Shown here in pieces: positions 8,124 to 17,076 of a stretch of 57,478 nucleotides of DNA. Position 1 is the stretch's first letter. Every line of letters starts with the position of its first letter. Position numbers and translations under genes: made by a program. A model generated the notes under the pieces. The model had not been told where the DNA came from. It ran no database searches and saw nothing but the letters and a program-made list of their open reading frames with translations. Origin of the DNA: Faecousia sp. (GTDB lineage Bacteria; Bacillota; Clostridia; Oscillospirales; Oscillospiraceae); contig JARIBV010000121.1 in assembly GCA_029257335.1 (NCBI GenBank), positions 1 to 57,478 of the forward strand. The letters run 5' to 3'.

Positions 8124-9293
8124 TTACAGAATGTTGTGGCGGATTTCTCCGTCCATAATGGTTGCCACGCAATGGCACCAAAGATCCCGAATGGGGTTTC
8201 CGTCAAAAATGGCAACATCGGCATCTTTTCCCGGTTCCAGAGAGCCCAGACGATTTTCCAGGCCCAAAATCTCCGCGGCGTTGATGGTAATGGATTTAAA
8301 GCCTTCCTCCTCTGGCAAGCCGGCTCCTACACACATGCCCACCGCCATTGGCAGATACCACATATGTGTACCGGGCAGATCCGTCATCACAGCGACCTTG
8401 ACTCCCGCCCGATGCAGAATTCCTGCTGCCTCCAGGCTCTGGAGCTGTACCTCAGGCTTCTGGGGGAAGCCTCCCAAGGGTCCAAGAATCGCCGGACGAC
8501 CGCTTTTTGCAATTTCATCTGCAATAAGGTATCCCTCCGTGCAATGATCCAGGGTCACATCCACCTGGAATTCATCGGCAATGCGCAGCACGGTCATGAT
8601 GTCATCTGCCCGATGACAATGCGCCTTCAAGGGGATCTGTCTGCGGATCACAGGCTCCAGCGCCTCCATCTTCATATCAAAATGGGGCAGCTTTGCAGGA
8701 TCTCCCTGTGCCTGATCTTTTTTATATACATATTCTTTTGCCTGATACAGGGCATCGCGCACCAGAGAGGCAATGGCCATACGGGTCACAGGCTGACGGT
8801 TACTCCGTCCAAAGCTGTTTTTTGGATTTTCACCAAAAGCCACCTTCATTGCAAGCGGTGCCCGCAAAACCATCTCACTCATGGTCTTGCCCCAGGTTTT
8901 CATTGCAACAAACTGACCGGCAATGGGGTTGGAACTGCCCGGGCCGGTGGCCACGGTGGTGACGCCGCTTCTGACCGCCACCCCGTATTCGGGGTCCAGG
9001 GGATAGATTCCGTCCAGCGCCCGAATATGTGGGGTCACGGGGTCCGAGGTTTCATTGCCATCGTCACCGGGAAATCCAATGGCCGTCTCATAGAGCCCGA
9101 TGTGGCAATGCGCATCAATGAGTCCGGGAAGGACATAGCCGCCCTTGGCATCCAGAATTTCTGCCTCCGGGGCATCCAGGTTGGTGCCTACTGCGGAAAT
9201 CTTTCCGTTTTGCAGCAAGACCTGACCATTTTCCAGAGTTCCTTCCGGTCCCATGGTGAGAATTTTACCGTTTTTTATTAAAAGATCCTTCAT
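8124..9293 (-). CDS. metal-dependent amidohydrolase, imidazolonepropionase-like (389 aa)
   Basis: An amidohydrolase-superfamily enzyme of the COG1228 type. The N-terminal beta-sandwich is completed by the C-terminal strand segment (LEPGKDADVAIFDG). Metal ligands: H62 and H64 (DAHCH), H225 (KAHCHRADD), H250 (LDHCTEGY) and D305 (VMTD). The family hydrolyses cyclic amides and, in some branches, dipeptides. Its start lies 3 nt after the M3 peptidase stop, so the two are co-transcribed. The exact substrate is not visible; a role in cleaving an imported peptide or cyclic product is inferred from context. Confidence 0.85.
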   Translation of the reverse strand: MKDLLIKNGKILTMGPEGTLENGQVLLQNGKISAVGTNLDAPEAEILDAKGGYVLPGLIDAHCHIGLYETAIGFPGDDGNETSDPVTPHIRALDGIYPLDPEYGVAVRSGVTTVATGPGSSNPIAGQFVAMKTWGKTMSEMVLRAPLAMKVAFGENPKNSFGRSNRQPVTRMAIASLVRDALYQAKEYVYKKDQAQGDPAKLPHFDMKMEALEPVIRRQIPLKAHCHRADDIMTVLRIADEFQVDVTLDHCTEGYLIADEIAKSGRPAILGPLGGFPQKPEVQLQSLEAAGILHRAGVKVAVMTDLPGTHMWYLPMAVGMCVGAGLPEEEGFKSITINAAEILGLENRLGSLEPGKDADVAIFDGNPIRDLWCHCVATIMDGEIRHNIL

Positions 9294-9296
9294 CTG

Positions 9297-10979
9297 CTAT
9301 ACGCTCCTTTCCAGAAAATTGAGGGCTTTTTCGCCCACCTTTTCTACCACTCCCTGGGCAAAGGGTGATTCCAGTCCTGTCAGCTCCAGAGTTTTATCAA
9401 AGGAGTGATATCCACTTTCCCGCAGCAGAGTCATGTAGCTGTCCCATGCCTGCTGGTGGTTCTCTTCGTCCATAAAGTGATATTGCAGCGCACAGGTCTG
9501 TGCCAGAACATAGTCGATATAATAAAACGGCCACTTATAAACATGAGTCTGAAGCTGCCACTTCCGTCCCTGCCACATAAAGCCCTGGTTTTTGTACCGC
9601 TTCCAGGGGGTATAGCGTGCTTCCAGGCTGCGCCATAGCGCACACCGCTGCTCTGGGGTCATATCCGGATGATCATAAACCTCCGTCTGGAACTCATCCA
9701 CTGCCGCGCCGTAGGGAAGGAAGGAAAGCGCACTCTTCATATGAAGATTCTTATATTTTTTCAGATCCTCCGGGCCGTAAACTGCATCCAAATAGGGCCA
9801 AACAAAAAATTCCATGGCCATGGAGTGGATTTCGCACAGATCCGAGGAAGCTTCGCTGTTATCAATAAAAGGCTCTCCTCGCTTGATAAAGGAATGCAGA
9901 CCGTGGCCGCACTCGTGAGAGAAGGTTTTTACGGCTCCATAGGAGCCATCAAAAGTCTCAAATATAAACGGCATACGGTAAAGAGGCACATAGTTGGAAT
10001 AAGCGCCCCGAATCTTTCCCTTTCGCTCTGTGAGATCATAGAATTCACATCGGCGAAGTTCCTGATAATAGAACCGACTCTCCGGAGACAATGCGCCAAA
10101 AACAGAGTCGAACAGCTCCTCTATCTTCCCTTCCCTGACTCTAGGGCCTTCTCCATAGGCATTGGTTTCTTCGTCGAAGCTCCACAGAACATCATATCCC
10201 AACTCCTGACGCTGTTTTTCAAACAGGGCATTGACTACGGGAGTGATGCCTTTTTCAATGGCTTTTCGGAAAGCTGCAACCTGCTGCCGGCCATATCCGG
10301 TACGCCTCTGGCGGCAGTATCCCATATCGGTATAGGACTGAAATCCCAGTTTTTTTGCCATGCGGTCCCGCACATGAACCAGCTCGTCATAGATGCGGTC
10401 CAGTTCCGGGGCAATTTCTTCATATCCCTTCTGACGCAGAGCATCGATTTTTTCCCGGGAGGCGCGATCGGACTTGTCTTCCATTCTGGAGAGCTCGCCC
10501 ATGGTGCAGCGCTTTCCCTCTATTTCTACGGTGACATTGGCGCACAGCTTGGAGTACTGGGCGGACAGCACACTTTCTTCTTCCAGTTCTTTGGCGATTT
10601 CCGTTGAAAAAGCCTTTCCCGTTACTTCTGCCCGGCGGAACATTTCCTCTCCCAGATGGAGCTTCAATGTTTCCCGATGGGGGGAATGATTCAATGCCTC
10701 CCCCAATTCCGTAATCAATGCGTCCCAACGGGGCCTTGTCTGATCGAACCAGGCCCATTCTTCCGCCCAATGGACATCGTTGGTATCCATGGTGTTATAT
10801 GCCTCACAGAGAGTTGCCATGGTCATATAGTAGCGTCTGGGATATTCCATCGCCTGCAGTGCGAAATACGCCTGCTCCACCGTATCTGCGTTCTGAAATC
10901 TGCGTATTCCGGAACCCATTTCCTTTTCCAAAGCATCCATATCCGGACGCAGATATGGCACATTTTTAAATTGGATCAT
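9297..10979 (-). CDS. M3-family oligoendopeptidase (560 aa)
   Basis: A thimet/PepF-like zinc oligopeptidase. The active site is H355-E-C-G-H359 in FSHECGHGLHSF, followed by a glutamate-rich SEASSDLCEIHSMAMEF segment giving the third ligand. Length and the ALQYHFMD region fit the M3 branch annotated as pepF-like (TIGR02289 type). There is no signal peptide, so it should cut oligopeptides in the cytoplasm after import. It lies in the middle of the peptide operon. RBS AAAGGAG is about 10 nt from the ATG. Confidence 0.92.
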   Translation of the reverse strand: MIQFKNVPYLRPDMDALEKEMGSGIRRFQNADTVEQAYFALQAMEYPRRYYMTMATLCEAYNTMDTNDVHWAEEWAWFDQTRPRWDALITELGEALNHSPHRETLKLHLGEEMFRRAEVTGKAFSTEIAKELEEESVLSAQYSKLCANVTVEIEGKRCTMGELSRMEDKSDRASREKIDALRQKGYEEIAPELDRIYDELVHVRDRMAKKLGFQSYTDMGYCRQRRTGYGRQQVAAFRKAIEKGITPVVNALFEKQRQELGYDVLWSFDEETNAYGEGPRVREGKIEELFDSVFGALSPESRFYYQELRRCEFYDLTERKGKIRGAYSNYVPLYRMPFIFETFDGSYGAVKTFSHECGHGLHSFIKRGEPFIDNSEASSDLCEIHSMAMEFFVWPYLDAVYGPEDLKKYKNLHMKSALSFLPYGAAVDEFQTEVYDHPDMTPEQRCALWRSLEARYTPWKRYKNQGFMWQGRKWQLQTHVYKWPFYYIDYVLAQTCALQYHFMDEENHQQAWDSYMTLLRESGYHSFDKTLELTGLESPFAQGVVEKVGEKALNFLERSV

Positions 10980-11069
10980 TGCTTCAACCTCTCCTTTCCG
11001 GTGTACTCCCCGGTCCCATCCCTATGGCCGGTCTGAAGAGCACCATTTTCTGTATTTTCCATTGGCATA

Positions 11070-12245
11070 TCAGAATCGATAGCTGTCATGCAGAATTCTC
11101 ACCATGACTTCCTTCGGGGCAAAGGGCAGGAAATTGAACACCGGACAGGCCTCCGCCTCTCTGAGCTCCTCCTCCGTCAGTCCCAGCTCTTCAAAGCTCT
11201 TGTAGAGGTGAATGCTCTTCAAAAACTCCACCATAAGATCCGGAAGCTTTTCTGCGGCCTCATGATCCGGTGCCGTGCTCAGGCCTGCATTAAACAGACG
11301 GGCCACATCGGCACACTTTTCTACATGTTCCTGGCATTCCCACTGCAAAAACTGGGGATACAATGTGGCCAGGCACTGACCATGAGCCAGACGGGGCGCT
11401 ACACCGCCTACAATCTCGCTGATGGGATGGGGAAGACAAGCAGCTGCATTGCCCAAAGAGATGCCGGAGAACATCGCAGCCTGCGCCATGCGATCCCGCA
11501 GCTCCATATTTGCAGTGTCCTGAAGCAGCTTGGGCAGGGTGTCAATAATCAAAGACATGGATTTGAGGCCAATCATCTTTGTATAAGGAGAGGCACAATC
11601 CCGCAGGTAGCTTTCAAATGCGTGGGTAAAGGCGTCAAAGCCGGTGATTGCCGTCATTCTGGGAGGCAGGGTCCGCATGAGCTCCGGGTCAATGATTGCT
11701 TCTTTGGCAAAGGCCTTATCGTGGAAAATACATTCCTTGTCATTGTGCTCCTGGTCGGAGATCACCATTGCCTGGGTCAGTTCACTGCCGGTGCCTGCCG
11801 TGGTGGGAACTGCAATCAGGGGCAGAGAATCCGCAGAAGGAGATTCATATTCCGCAAAAGGATCGGTATAGGTAGAAAATACCTGCTGCCAATCCACTTT
11901 TCCCGCACCATGGAACAGACAGATGGATTTGGCTGTATCAATGGAGCTGCCGCCGCCTACTGCCAAAACAACCTGAATATGTTCCTGATGTACCAGCCGG
12001 ATGGCTTCCTCAATTCCGGTAATGGTAGGATTGGGAACCACCTTGTCAAAGTGGATGACCTCCACTCCGGCCTCTTCCAGAATGCTCTTTACCCGGTCAT
12101 ACAGAGGGCGAAGAACTTCCTCTGCATTGGTGGTGGTAACCAGCATACACTTTGTTCCGTACTTTTTTACAATGCTGCCTACCTCACTGAGGCGTCCGGC
12201 TCCAAAGTGGACTCTGGTAGGCTGATAGAAATTAAACTGTTCCAT
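11070..12245 (-). CDS. iron-containing alcohol dehydrogenase (391 aa)
   Basis: A group III Fe-ADH. N-terminal FNFYQPTRVHFGAGRL, the NAD(P)-binding AVGGGSSIDTAK near residue 90, VPTTAGTGSE near 140, TGFDAFTHAFES (metal D and H) and HPISEIVG...LAHGQCLA (further His ligands) are all present. It reduces or oxidises an alcohol/aldehyde pair of unknown identity. I place the start at 12245 because GAAGGAGAT lies 8 nt upstream and family members begin here; a longer ATG form (12296) would overlap the upstream gene. Why a dehydrogenase sits in a peptide operon is unclear; it may handle a carbonyl group freed from a modified peptide. Confidence 0.9.
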   Translation of the reverse strand: MEQFNFYQPTRVHFGAGRLSEVGSIVKKYGTKCMLVTTTNAEEVLRPLYDRVKSILEEAGVEVIHFDKVVPNPTITGIEEAIRLVHQEHIQVVLAVGGGSSIDTAKSICLFHGAGKVDWQQVFSTYTDPFAEYESPSADSLPLIAVPTTAGTGSELTQAMVISDQEHNDKECIFHDKAFAKEAIIDPELMRTLPPRMTAITGFDAFTHAFESYLRDCASPYTKMIGLKSMSLIIDTLPKLLQDTANMELRDRMAQAAMFSGISLGNAAACLPHPISEIVGGVAPRLAHGQCLATLYPQFLQWECQEHVEKCADVARLFNAGLSTAPDHEAAEKLPDLMVEFLKSIHLYKSFEELGLTEEELREAEACPVFNFLPFAPKEVMVRILHDSYRF

Positions 12246-12292
12246 TTCTCGATCTCCTTCATTCATTGCCTTAATCTGCCATAGCTGATAGA

Positions 12293-13468
12293 TCAAAAGA
12301 CTTTCTTTCCGTCCAGGTAAACTTCTCTGTTTCCGGTGACCCGTTCGATATCTTCAAAGGGGTCGCCGCTGTTCCAGCAAATAAACGATGCGTTCTTCCC
12401 GGCTTCCAAAGTGCCCAGGCTATCGGAAAGGCTCATAAGGTCCGCTGCTCCAACCGTAGCGGATGTGAACGCTTCAACGGGAGTCAGGCCTGCCCTCACC
12501 ATCAGGACCAATTCAAAATAAGCCTTGTCATAGGGGTCATAGGTATTTCCCGCATCGGTGCCAAATGCAATGGGAACGCCCTTTTCCGCACATTTTTTCA
12601 GCATGGCTCTATGGCGCTCAATCACAGACTTGCTGCGCAGATGATCCGGGTTGTTGGGATCCTGCCGCAGTCCCTCTTCTACCGCATAGTAAGGGGCGGA
12701 GAGGGTGGGAACCAGATATGTCCCACGCTTTACCATCTCGTCCATAATATCTTCTGTCATAAATACGCCGTGCTCTACCGAATCCACACCGGCCCAGACG
12801 CCCCGGCGAATTGCGGTTTCACCATGCGCATGGATCGCTACCTTGCGTCCCATGGCATGGGCGGCCTCCACACCTGCAGAAAACTCCGCCTCGGTCAGCT
12901 CGCAGGGTCCCGGTTCCGGACCGGGAGAATTCACACCGCCGGAGGACATGATTTTTACCACATCGGCACCGGCCTTGATCACGGTGCGGACCCCCTTGGT
13001 GATTTCATCCGCTCCGTCGCACTCCAGCCCAATGCGTCCTCCGTGGCCTCCGGTCACGCACACGGAAAGGCCGGTGGTCAGCACCTTCGGGCCACAGACC
13101 AGTCCCTGATTGATGGCATCTCGTACTCCCAGAGAGTATCCTTCGATGCTGCCCAGATCCCGACAGGCAACCACACCGGCAGACAGCAGCTGCTGTGCGT
13201 TATGAATTCCCTGGCAAATCAGACGGGCAGTGGCTCTGGGGCTTGTATCCAGTGAGTCCATTTCCGAGCTCATTAAATGAACATGACAATCCAGAAGACC
13301 GGGGGTCACCACACCTTCCAGCTTCACCTGCTCTGCATCCGCAGGACACGCTGTCTGTGCTGCGGGGCCGACAGCCAAAATCTTTCCATTCTCTTCTAAA
13401 ATTGCGAAGTTCTCTATAAATTCCTTGCCGGTGAATAATTTTTCTCCGGTAAAGTATCTCTTACTCAT
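12293..13468 (-). CDS. amidohydrolase of the Xaa-Pro dipeptidase/imidazolonepropionase-like group (391 aa)
   Basis: A binuclear amidohydrolase. Ligands seen are H62 and H64 (DCHVHL), K172 (VVKIMSSGG, the lysine that is carboxylated in this group), H213/H215 (AIHAHGE), H233 (SVEHG) and D305 (FGTDAG). The VKIMSSGGVNS segment is typical of the characterised bacterial prolidase-like amidohydrolases (Cc2672/Sgx9260 group) that cleave dipeptides ending in Pro or basic residues. The start at 13468 follows GAGAGGAGAT and overlaps the M29 gene stop by 4 bp (ATGA). Together with the M24 enzyme it suggests that proline-containing peptides are among the substrates. Confidence 0.88.
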   Translation of the reverse strand: MSKRYFTGEKLFTGKEFIENFAILEENGKILAVGPAAQTACPADAEQVKLEGVVTPGLLDCHVHLMSSEMDSLDTSPRATARLICQGIHNAQQLLSAGVVACRDLGSIEGYSLGVRDAINQGLVCGPKVLTTGLSVCVTGGHGGRIGLECDGADEITKGVRTVIKAGADVVKIMSSGGVNSPGPEPGPCELTEAEFSAGVEAAHAMGRKVAIHAHGETAIRRGVWAGVDSVEHGVFMTEDIMDEMVKRGTYLVPTLSAPYYAVEEGLRQDPNNPDHLRSKSVIERHRAMLKKCAEKGVPIAFGTDAGNTYDPYDKAYFELVLMVRAGLTPVEAFTSATVGAADLMSLSDSLGTLEAGKNASFICWNSGDPFEDIERVTGNREVYLDGKKVF

Positions 13469-15153
13469 AGGTTTGATCTCCTCTCTAACGGTTCGTTCAG
13501 ACACTGTGTCCCCTCCAGGACAAAGCGTCCGTTTTTCAAGATTTCTATCTGCTGATTATGAGCCGTGATTCCTGTGAGCGCAGCCAGTTCATCAAAGGCC
13601 AGGGTAATGTCGGTATGGACATTGGTGTATACCTCTTCCCCTGTTCCTCTGCGGGCCGTTCTCTCGTTTTCCCGGGCCACCATCTCTTTTTTATCATAGA
13701 GATTATAAACTGCCGGCCCTTCGCCTCTGGCAAAGCAGGGATCTCCCACTGCAATATGCGGTCCCATTTTTTCCGCCAGAAGAATCGGCATTCTGGGGAC
13801 TAAATCCATATCACGGGCAATGGCATAGGCCAATGTATTGCTGCCAATGGCAAATTCACCCATGGGTAATGTATCATGCCCCTGCAATAAATGTTCTTTT
13901 ACATAAGCTCTTTGCTGCTCCACCGTGTCAAAGCCGCTGCATCCGTAATCCACGATCATTCCGTCTTCAAAACGAAGACGCAGGTCCTTGAAGCAAACAC
14001 CTTTTAAATAAATGACTTTTACATGGAGCGTTCCGTGAGTTCCCTTCAGTTGAGGAGTGGTAAAAAGCTCCCCGTGGGGAATATTTAAGTCGCCTCCGCA
14101 ATTCAGAAAATTGGTTTGTCGGTGCGGTTCCTCCAAAGGACGGAAGCAGACCGTAAGATCCGTATCATTTCCCGCAGCCCCGACGATCTTTACATGGGTA
14201 CAGCGATCCAGTGCATCGATCAGAATTTGCTGAATTTTTTCATATCGTTCAGAATCCATGGTGTTCAGCTCTGCAAAGGCATCAAATACCTCCGGAAAGT
14301 GATCTCCCACCAAAAGATTGGGAAATGCCACCTTGCAGAAAGACAGATCTGACGGTGCCAGATATCTGGCCTCTATCTCTCTTTTGGCATTTTCCAGCTC
14401 CATAAGTCTGCGACGGCGCTGCGGGTCCGGAACATAGGCATCTGCCGAGGGCTTGGGAACTCCGGCGGCCTCTCCAAACTGTCCCAGTCCGATCATGCCG
14501 CAGGTATCCAGCAGGGCCTCCCGGTGCGCCTCACAGGCTGCTTCAAAGGCCCGGCAAAGATTTGTAAGTGCTTTCTGACTGAGGCAAGCTCCACGGTCAG
14601 CTCCATGAAGCATGGCATAAGCCCCGGATCGTGCCAAACACACCGGCGGCTGGACAATGGGTTGCAGCCCTCTGTACTCCAAAGAACGGACCACCTCCTG
14701 TGCCAGCGCCTCCTGTCCCACACAATAATTGAGACGAACCTTCCTTCTGTCTCGTCTCTCCCGATTCTGACTCAGGAAGCCGTGAAGCAAGGCCTCCGTA
14801 ATATGATCGCCGATACGCTGACGCTTTTCGGCGGAATAGTCAAATAAAAACCTGGCCAAGGCTCGTTCTTCCTCCTGAATGGGCAATCCATATGCATCCA
14901 TCCAGGATAAATCCTTCCCATTGGCACTGCGAAGTACGCTCTCCCACAGGTTTTCTTTTCCTGTGGACATAAGAAGCCGAACCTCATGGTCCATGATTTC
15001 AGCTGCGTGGGTTTCGGTCCAGCGGGAAAGGACCTCTTCCTGCCGGGTACGGTCTCCATTTGCCCCTTCTGCCTCGGTCAAAAGCTCCGGATCTTCCCCA
15101 AGCCATGTCCGGCAAAGGTGCTGTATCAAACTGTCATTCATGTTCTCACCCAT
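13465..15153 (-). CDS. M29-family aminopeptidase (about 560 aa)
   Basis: The C-terminal half matches thermophilic-aminopeptidase (AmpS/AmpT) proteins: HGELFTTP (E362), MGEFAIGSN (E433), LLAEKMGPHIAVGD (E461, H466) and VHTDITL (H513, D515) give the dinuclear metal site. The N-terminal 250 residues are less conserved and longer than in AmpS (about 410 aa), as in some clostridial members. It should release N-terminal residues from peptides in the cytosol. A second ATG at 15141 (MNDSLIQH) is closer to a weak GGGTGAG and may be the true start. It follows the receptor gene by 160 nt and is coupled to the next amidohydrolase. Confidence 0.85.
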   Translation of the reverse strand: MGENMNDSLIQHLCRTWLGEDPELLTEAEGANGDRTRQEEVLSRWTETHAAEIMDHEVRLLMSTGKENLWESVLRSANGKDLSWMDAYGLPIQEEERALARFLFDYSAEKRQRIGDHITEALLHGFLSQNRERRDRRKVRLNYCVGQEALAQEVVRSLEYRGLQPIVQPPVCLARSGAYAMLHGADRGACLSQKALTNLCRAFEAACEAHREALLDTCGMIGLGQFGEAAGVPKPSADAYVPDPQRRRRLMELENAKREIEARYLAPSDLSFCKVAFPNLLVGDHFPEVFDAFAELNTMDSERYEKIQQILIDALDRCTHVKIVGAAGNDTDLTVCFRPLEEPHRQTNFLNCGGDLNIPHGELFTTPQLKGTHGTLHVKVIYLKGVCFKDLRLRFEDGMIVDYGCSGFDTVEQQRAYVKEHLLQGHDTLPMGEFAIGSNTLAYAIARDMDLVPRMPILLAEKMGPHIAVGDPCFARGEGPAVYNLYDKKEMVARENERTARRGTGEEVYTNVHTDITLAFDELAALTGITAHNQQIEILKNGRFVLEGTQCLNEPLERRSNL

Positions 15154-15220
15154 TCAATGTGTCAAGCTCTGTACGCTGTCATTTTACATCATTTAATCGT
15201 ACGAGGTATCATTCTTTTTA

Positions 15221-15265
15221 GGCGATAAGCGGGAGCAGACTCCTGTTCTACTCCCGCTCCTCGCC
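15221..15265 (-). other. intercistronic hairpin after the receptor gene
   Basis: GGCGA (15221-15225) with TCGCC (15261-15265), and AGCGGGAG (15228-15235) with CTCCCGCT (15251-15258), form a two-part stem separated by a 2-nt internal loop. No clean T run follows on the minus strand. Such hairpins commonly protect the 3' end of binding-protein messages and let a fraction of transcription continue, which would raise receptor levels over the peptidases. Confidence 0.6.
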
Positions 15266-15313
15266 TTCGCGGAATGTACGGGGGATCCGTGTACCGCAGA
15301 GTCGTTATTTCAA

Positions 15314-16990
15314 TTACTCTACAATATATACATCCTTGAAGTCAAATTCCGTGCCATAAGAGAAGATGTGCAGGTTCCGGACCTTGGGGTTGATGGCCCA
15401 GGTATTTTCTGCATAGACCTGAGGAATATAGATGAAGTTTTCCAGAATGACCTTTTCAATCTCCATCCAGGTCTGGATCCGCTCATCACCGGTCTGGGTG
15501 TGTGCCTTCTCTACCAGAGAACGGAATTCCTGGTTATCCCATTTGTTTTCATCATAAATAAACTGCATAAAGCCCTGAGGATCCCGATAGTTGGAGTCCT
15601 GGCCGCCGCCGATGACGCAGTCAAAGGTACCACCCATCAGCATAGGCAGCAAAACATTGATGTCCAGAACCTGTACCGGCATTTCCAGTCCCAGATTGAC
15701 CTTCCACATGTTCTGAATGGATTGGGCCTGCTGCTTGCCGCTGTCCAGCGTCTGGATGACAAAGCCCTCCTGCAGATCTTCTGCGGTCTTTCCCAACTCA
15801 TCCAAACCCTTTTGCAGCAGTTCCTTGGCCCGTGCAATCTCAGATTCATCGGAGGCATCGGAAACCACATTGCCATTCTGCTCCCGGAAGTCGCCGCCAT
15901 CCACACCTGTAACACCGTAGGGTACCAGGCCGTAGGCTGCCAGCTTGCCGTTCTTCAAAATCTGCTCTGCAAAGACCTGACGGTTGAAGGAAATGGACAG
16001 AGCCTCGCGGATGTTCTTATTGCTCAGGAATTCATTCGCAGGATTGAACTCAATGAAGGTAACCTTCAGGCGGGGATCCACCTGTAATTCCTTTTCATCA
16101 AAGAGGTTCAGTTGATCCTTTCCTACACGGACAATGCTGAGATCGCCGCTCTGATACATCCCCAGAGCCGTATTGGCATCGCTGGTGATGACCACCTCGA
16201 TCTTTTCCAGCTTTACATTGTCGGCATCCCAGTAGTTTTCATTCTTTTCCAGAATCATGCTGTTCTGGTGGGTCCACTCAGTGAGCTTGAAGGGTCCGGA
16301 GGCAACCACCTTATCTACATCTGTGCCGTACAGCTCGCCATGGGCCTCTGCGGCAGCCTTCTGGATCGGGGCCATGTTGTCGGAGGTCAGCATATCGATG
16401 AAGAAGTCGCAAGGCTCGGTGGTGGTAAACACAATGGTGTTTCCCTCGGCCTTCACGCCAACCTCTTCAAACCCAACCTTGCCGGTAAAGAATGCTTCTG
16501 CATTTACAATGGGAAAATAACGGTATGCAATTTCCGAAGCCATCTCCGGCTTCAGCGCACGCTCCACAGAATACAGTATATCCTCTGCGGTGACAGGTGT
16601 ACCATCCTGCCACTTGGCACCCTCTCTCAGAACCAGGGTATGGGTCTTGCTGTCTTCGCTCTTTTCATAGCTGGTGCACAGGCCTTCGCTCCAGCCGCCG
16701 TCCGTAGTTCTGCGCAGAAGCGGCTCGTGAATGGAAATAATGACATTGCTGGTCTCGCCATTGTTATTGAACCAGGGGTCCAAGGTTGCAGGTTCTGTTC
16801 TGCTGATATAAGAGAAGCTCTGGCTGGCTGCCAGCTTCTCATCGGAAGGATTGGTCTTGTCATCAGCCCCATTGGACTGACCGGGGTTGTTGTCCTCAGA
16901 ATTGTTATTGCCGCCGCCACAAGCCGCAAACGCCAGAGCCATCGACAGTACCAAAAGCAAGGACAGAACTTTTTTTAGATTCTTTTTCAT
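15314..16990 (-). CDS. peptide ABC transporter substrate-binding lipoprotein, SBP_bac_5 family (558 aa)
   Basis: A lipoprotein signal (MKKNLKK, hydrophobic core, LAFAAC with the lipidated C24) is followed by an acidic/Asn linker and a family-5 extracellular solute-binding domain (ISRTEPATLDPWFNNNG, TLVLREGAKWQDGTPVTAED, DVDKVVASGPFKLTEW). It captures the peptide outside the membrane and passes it to the two permeases encoded upstream. It comes after the ATPase genes and is followed by the hairpin at 15221-15265. RBS AGGAGGAA. DppA- or OppA-type specificity cannot be told by eye. Confidence 0.93.
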   Translation of the reverse strand: MKKNLKKVLSLLLVLSMALAFAACGGGNNNSEDNNPGQSNGADDKTNPSDEKLAASQSFSYISRTEPATLDPWFNNNGETSNVIISIHEPLLRRTTDGGWSEGLCTSYEKSEDSKTHTLVLREGAKWQDGTPVTAEDILYSVERALKPEMASEIAYRYFPIVNAEAFFTGKVGFEEVGVKAEGNTIVFTTTEPCDFFIDMLTSDNMAPIQKAAAEAHGELYGTDVDKVVASGPFKLTEWTHQNSMILEKNENYWDADNVKLEKIEVVITSDANTALGMYQSGDLSIVRVGKDQLNLFDEKELQVDPRLKVTFIEFNPANEFLSNKNIREALSISFNRQVFAEQILKNGKLAAYGLVPYGVTGVDGGDFREQNGNVVSDASDESEIARAKELLQKGLDELGKTAEDLQEGFVIQTLDSGKQQAQSIQNMWKVNLGLEMPVQVLDINVLLPMLMGGTFDCVIGGGQDSNYRDPQGFMQFIYDENKWDNQEFRSLVEKAHTQTGDERIQTWMEIEKVILENFIYIPQVYAENTWAINPKVRNLHIFSYGTEFDFKDVYIVE

Positions 16991-17076
16991 TTTTCTTCCT
17001 CCTGCATCTGAATATTGTATAAGACTTCCTCTTGACCAGCGGAATTCCGCCTAATCACATTGTAAATGGGCTGTAC

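Noticed and set aside
17039..17050. Perfect palindrome GCGGAATTCCGC between the receptor and ATPase genes
   Set aside because: A 12-bp palindrome can occur by chance and there is no paired site or promoter around it.
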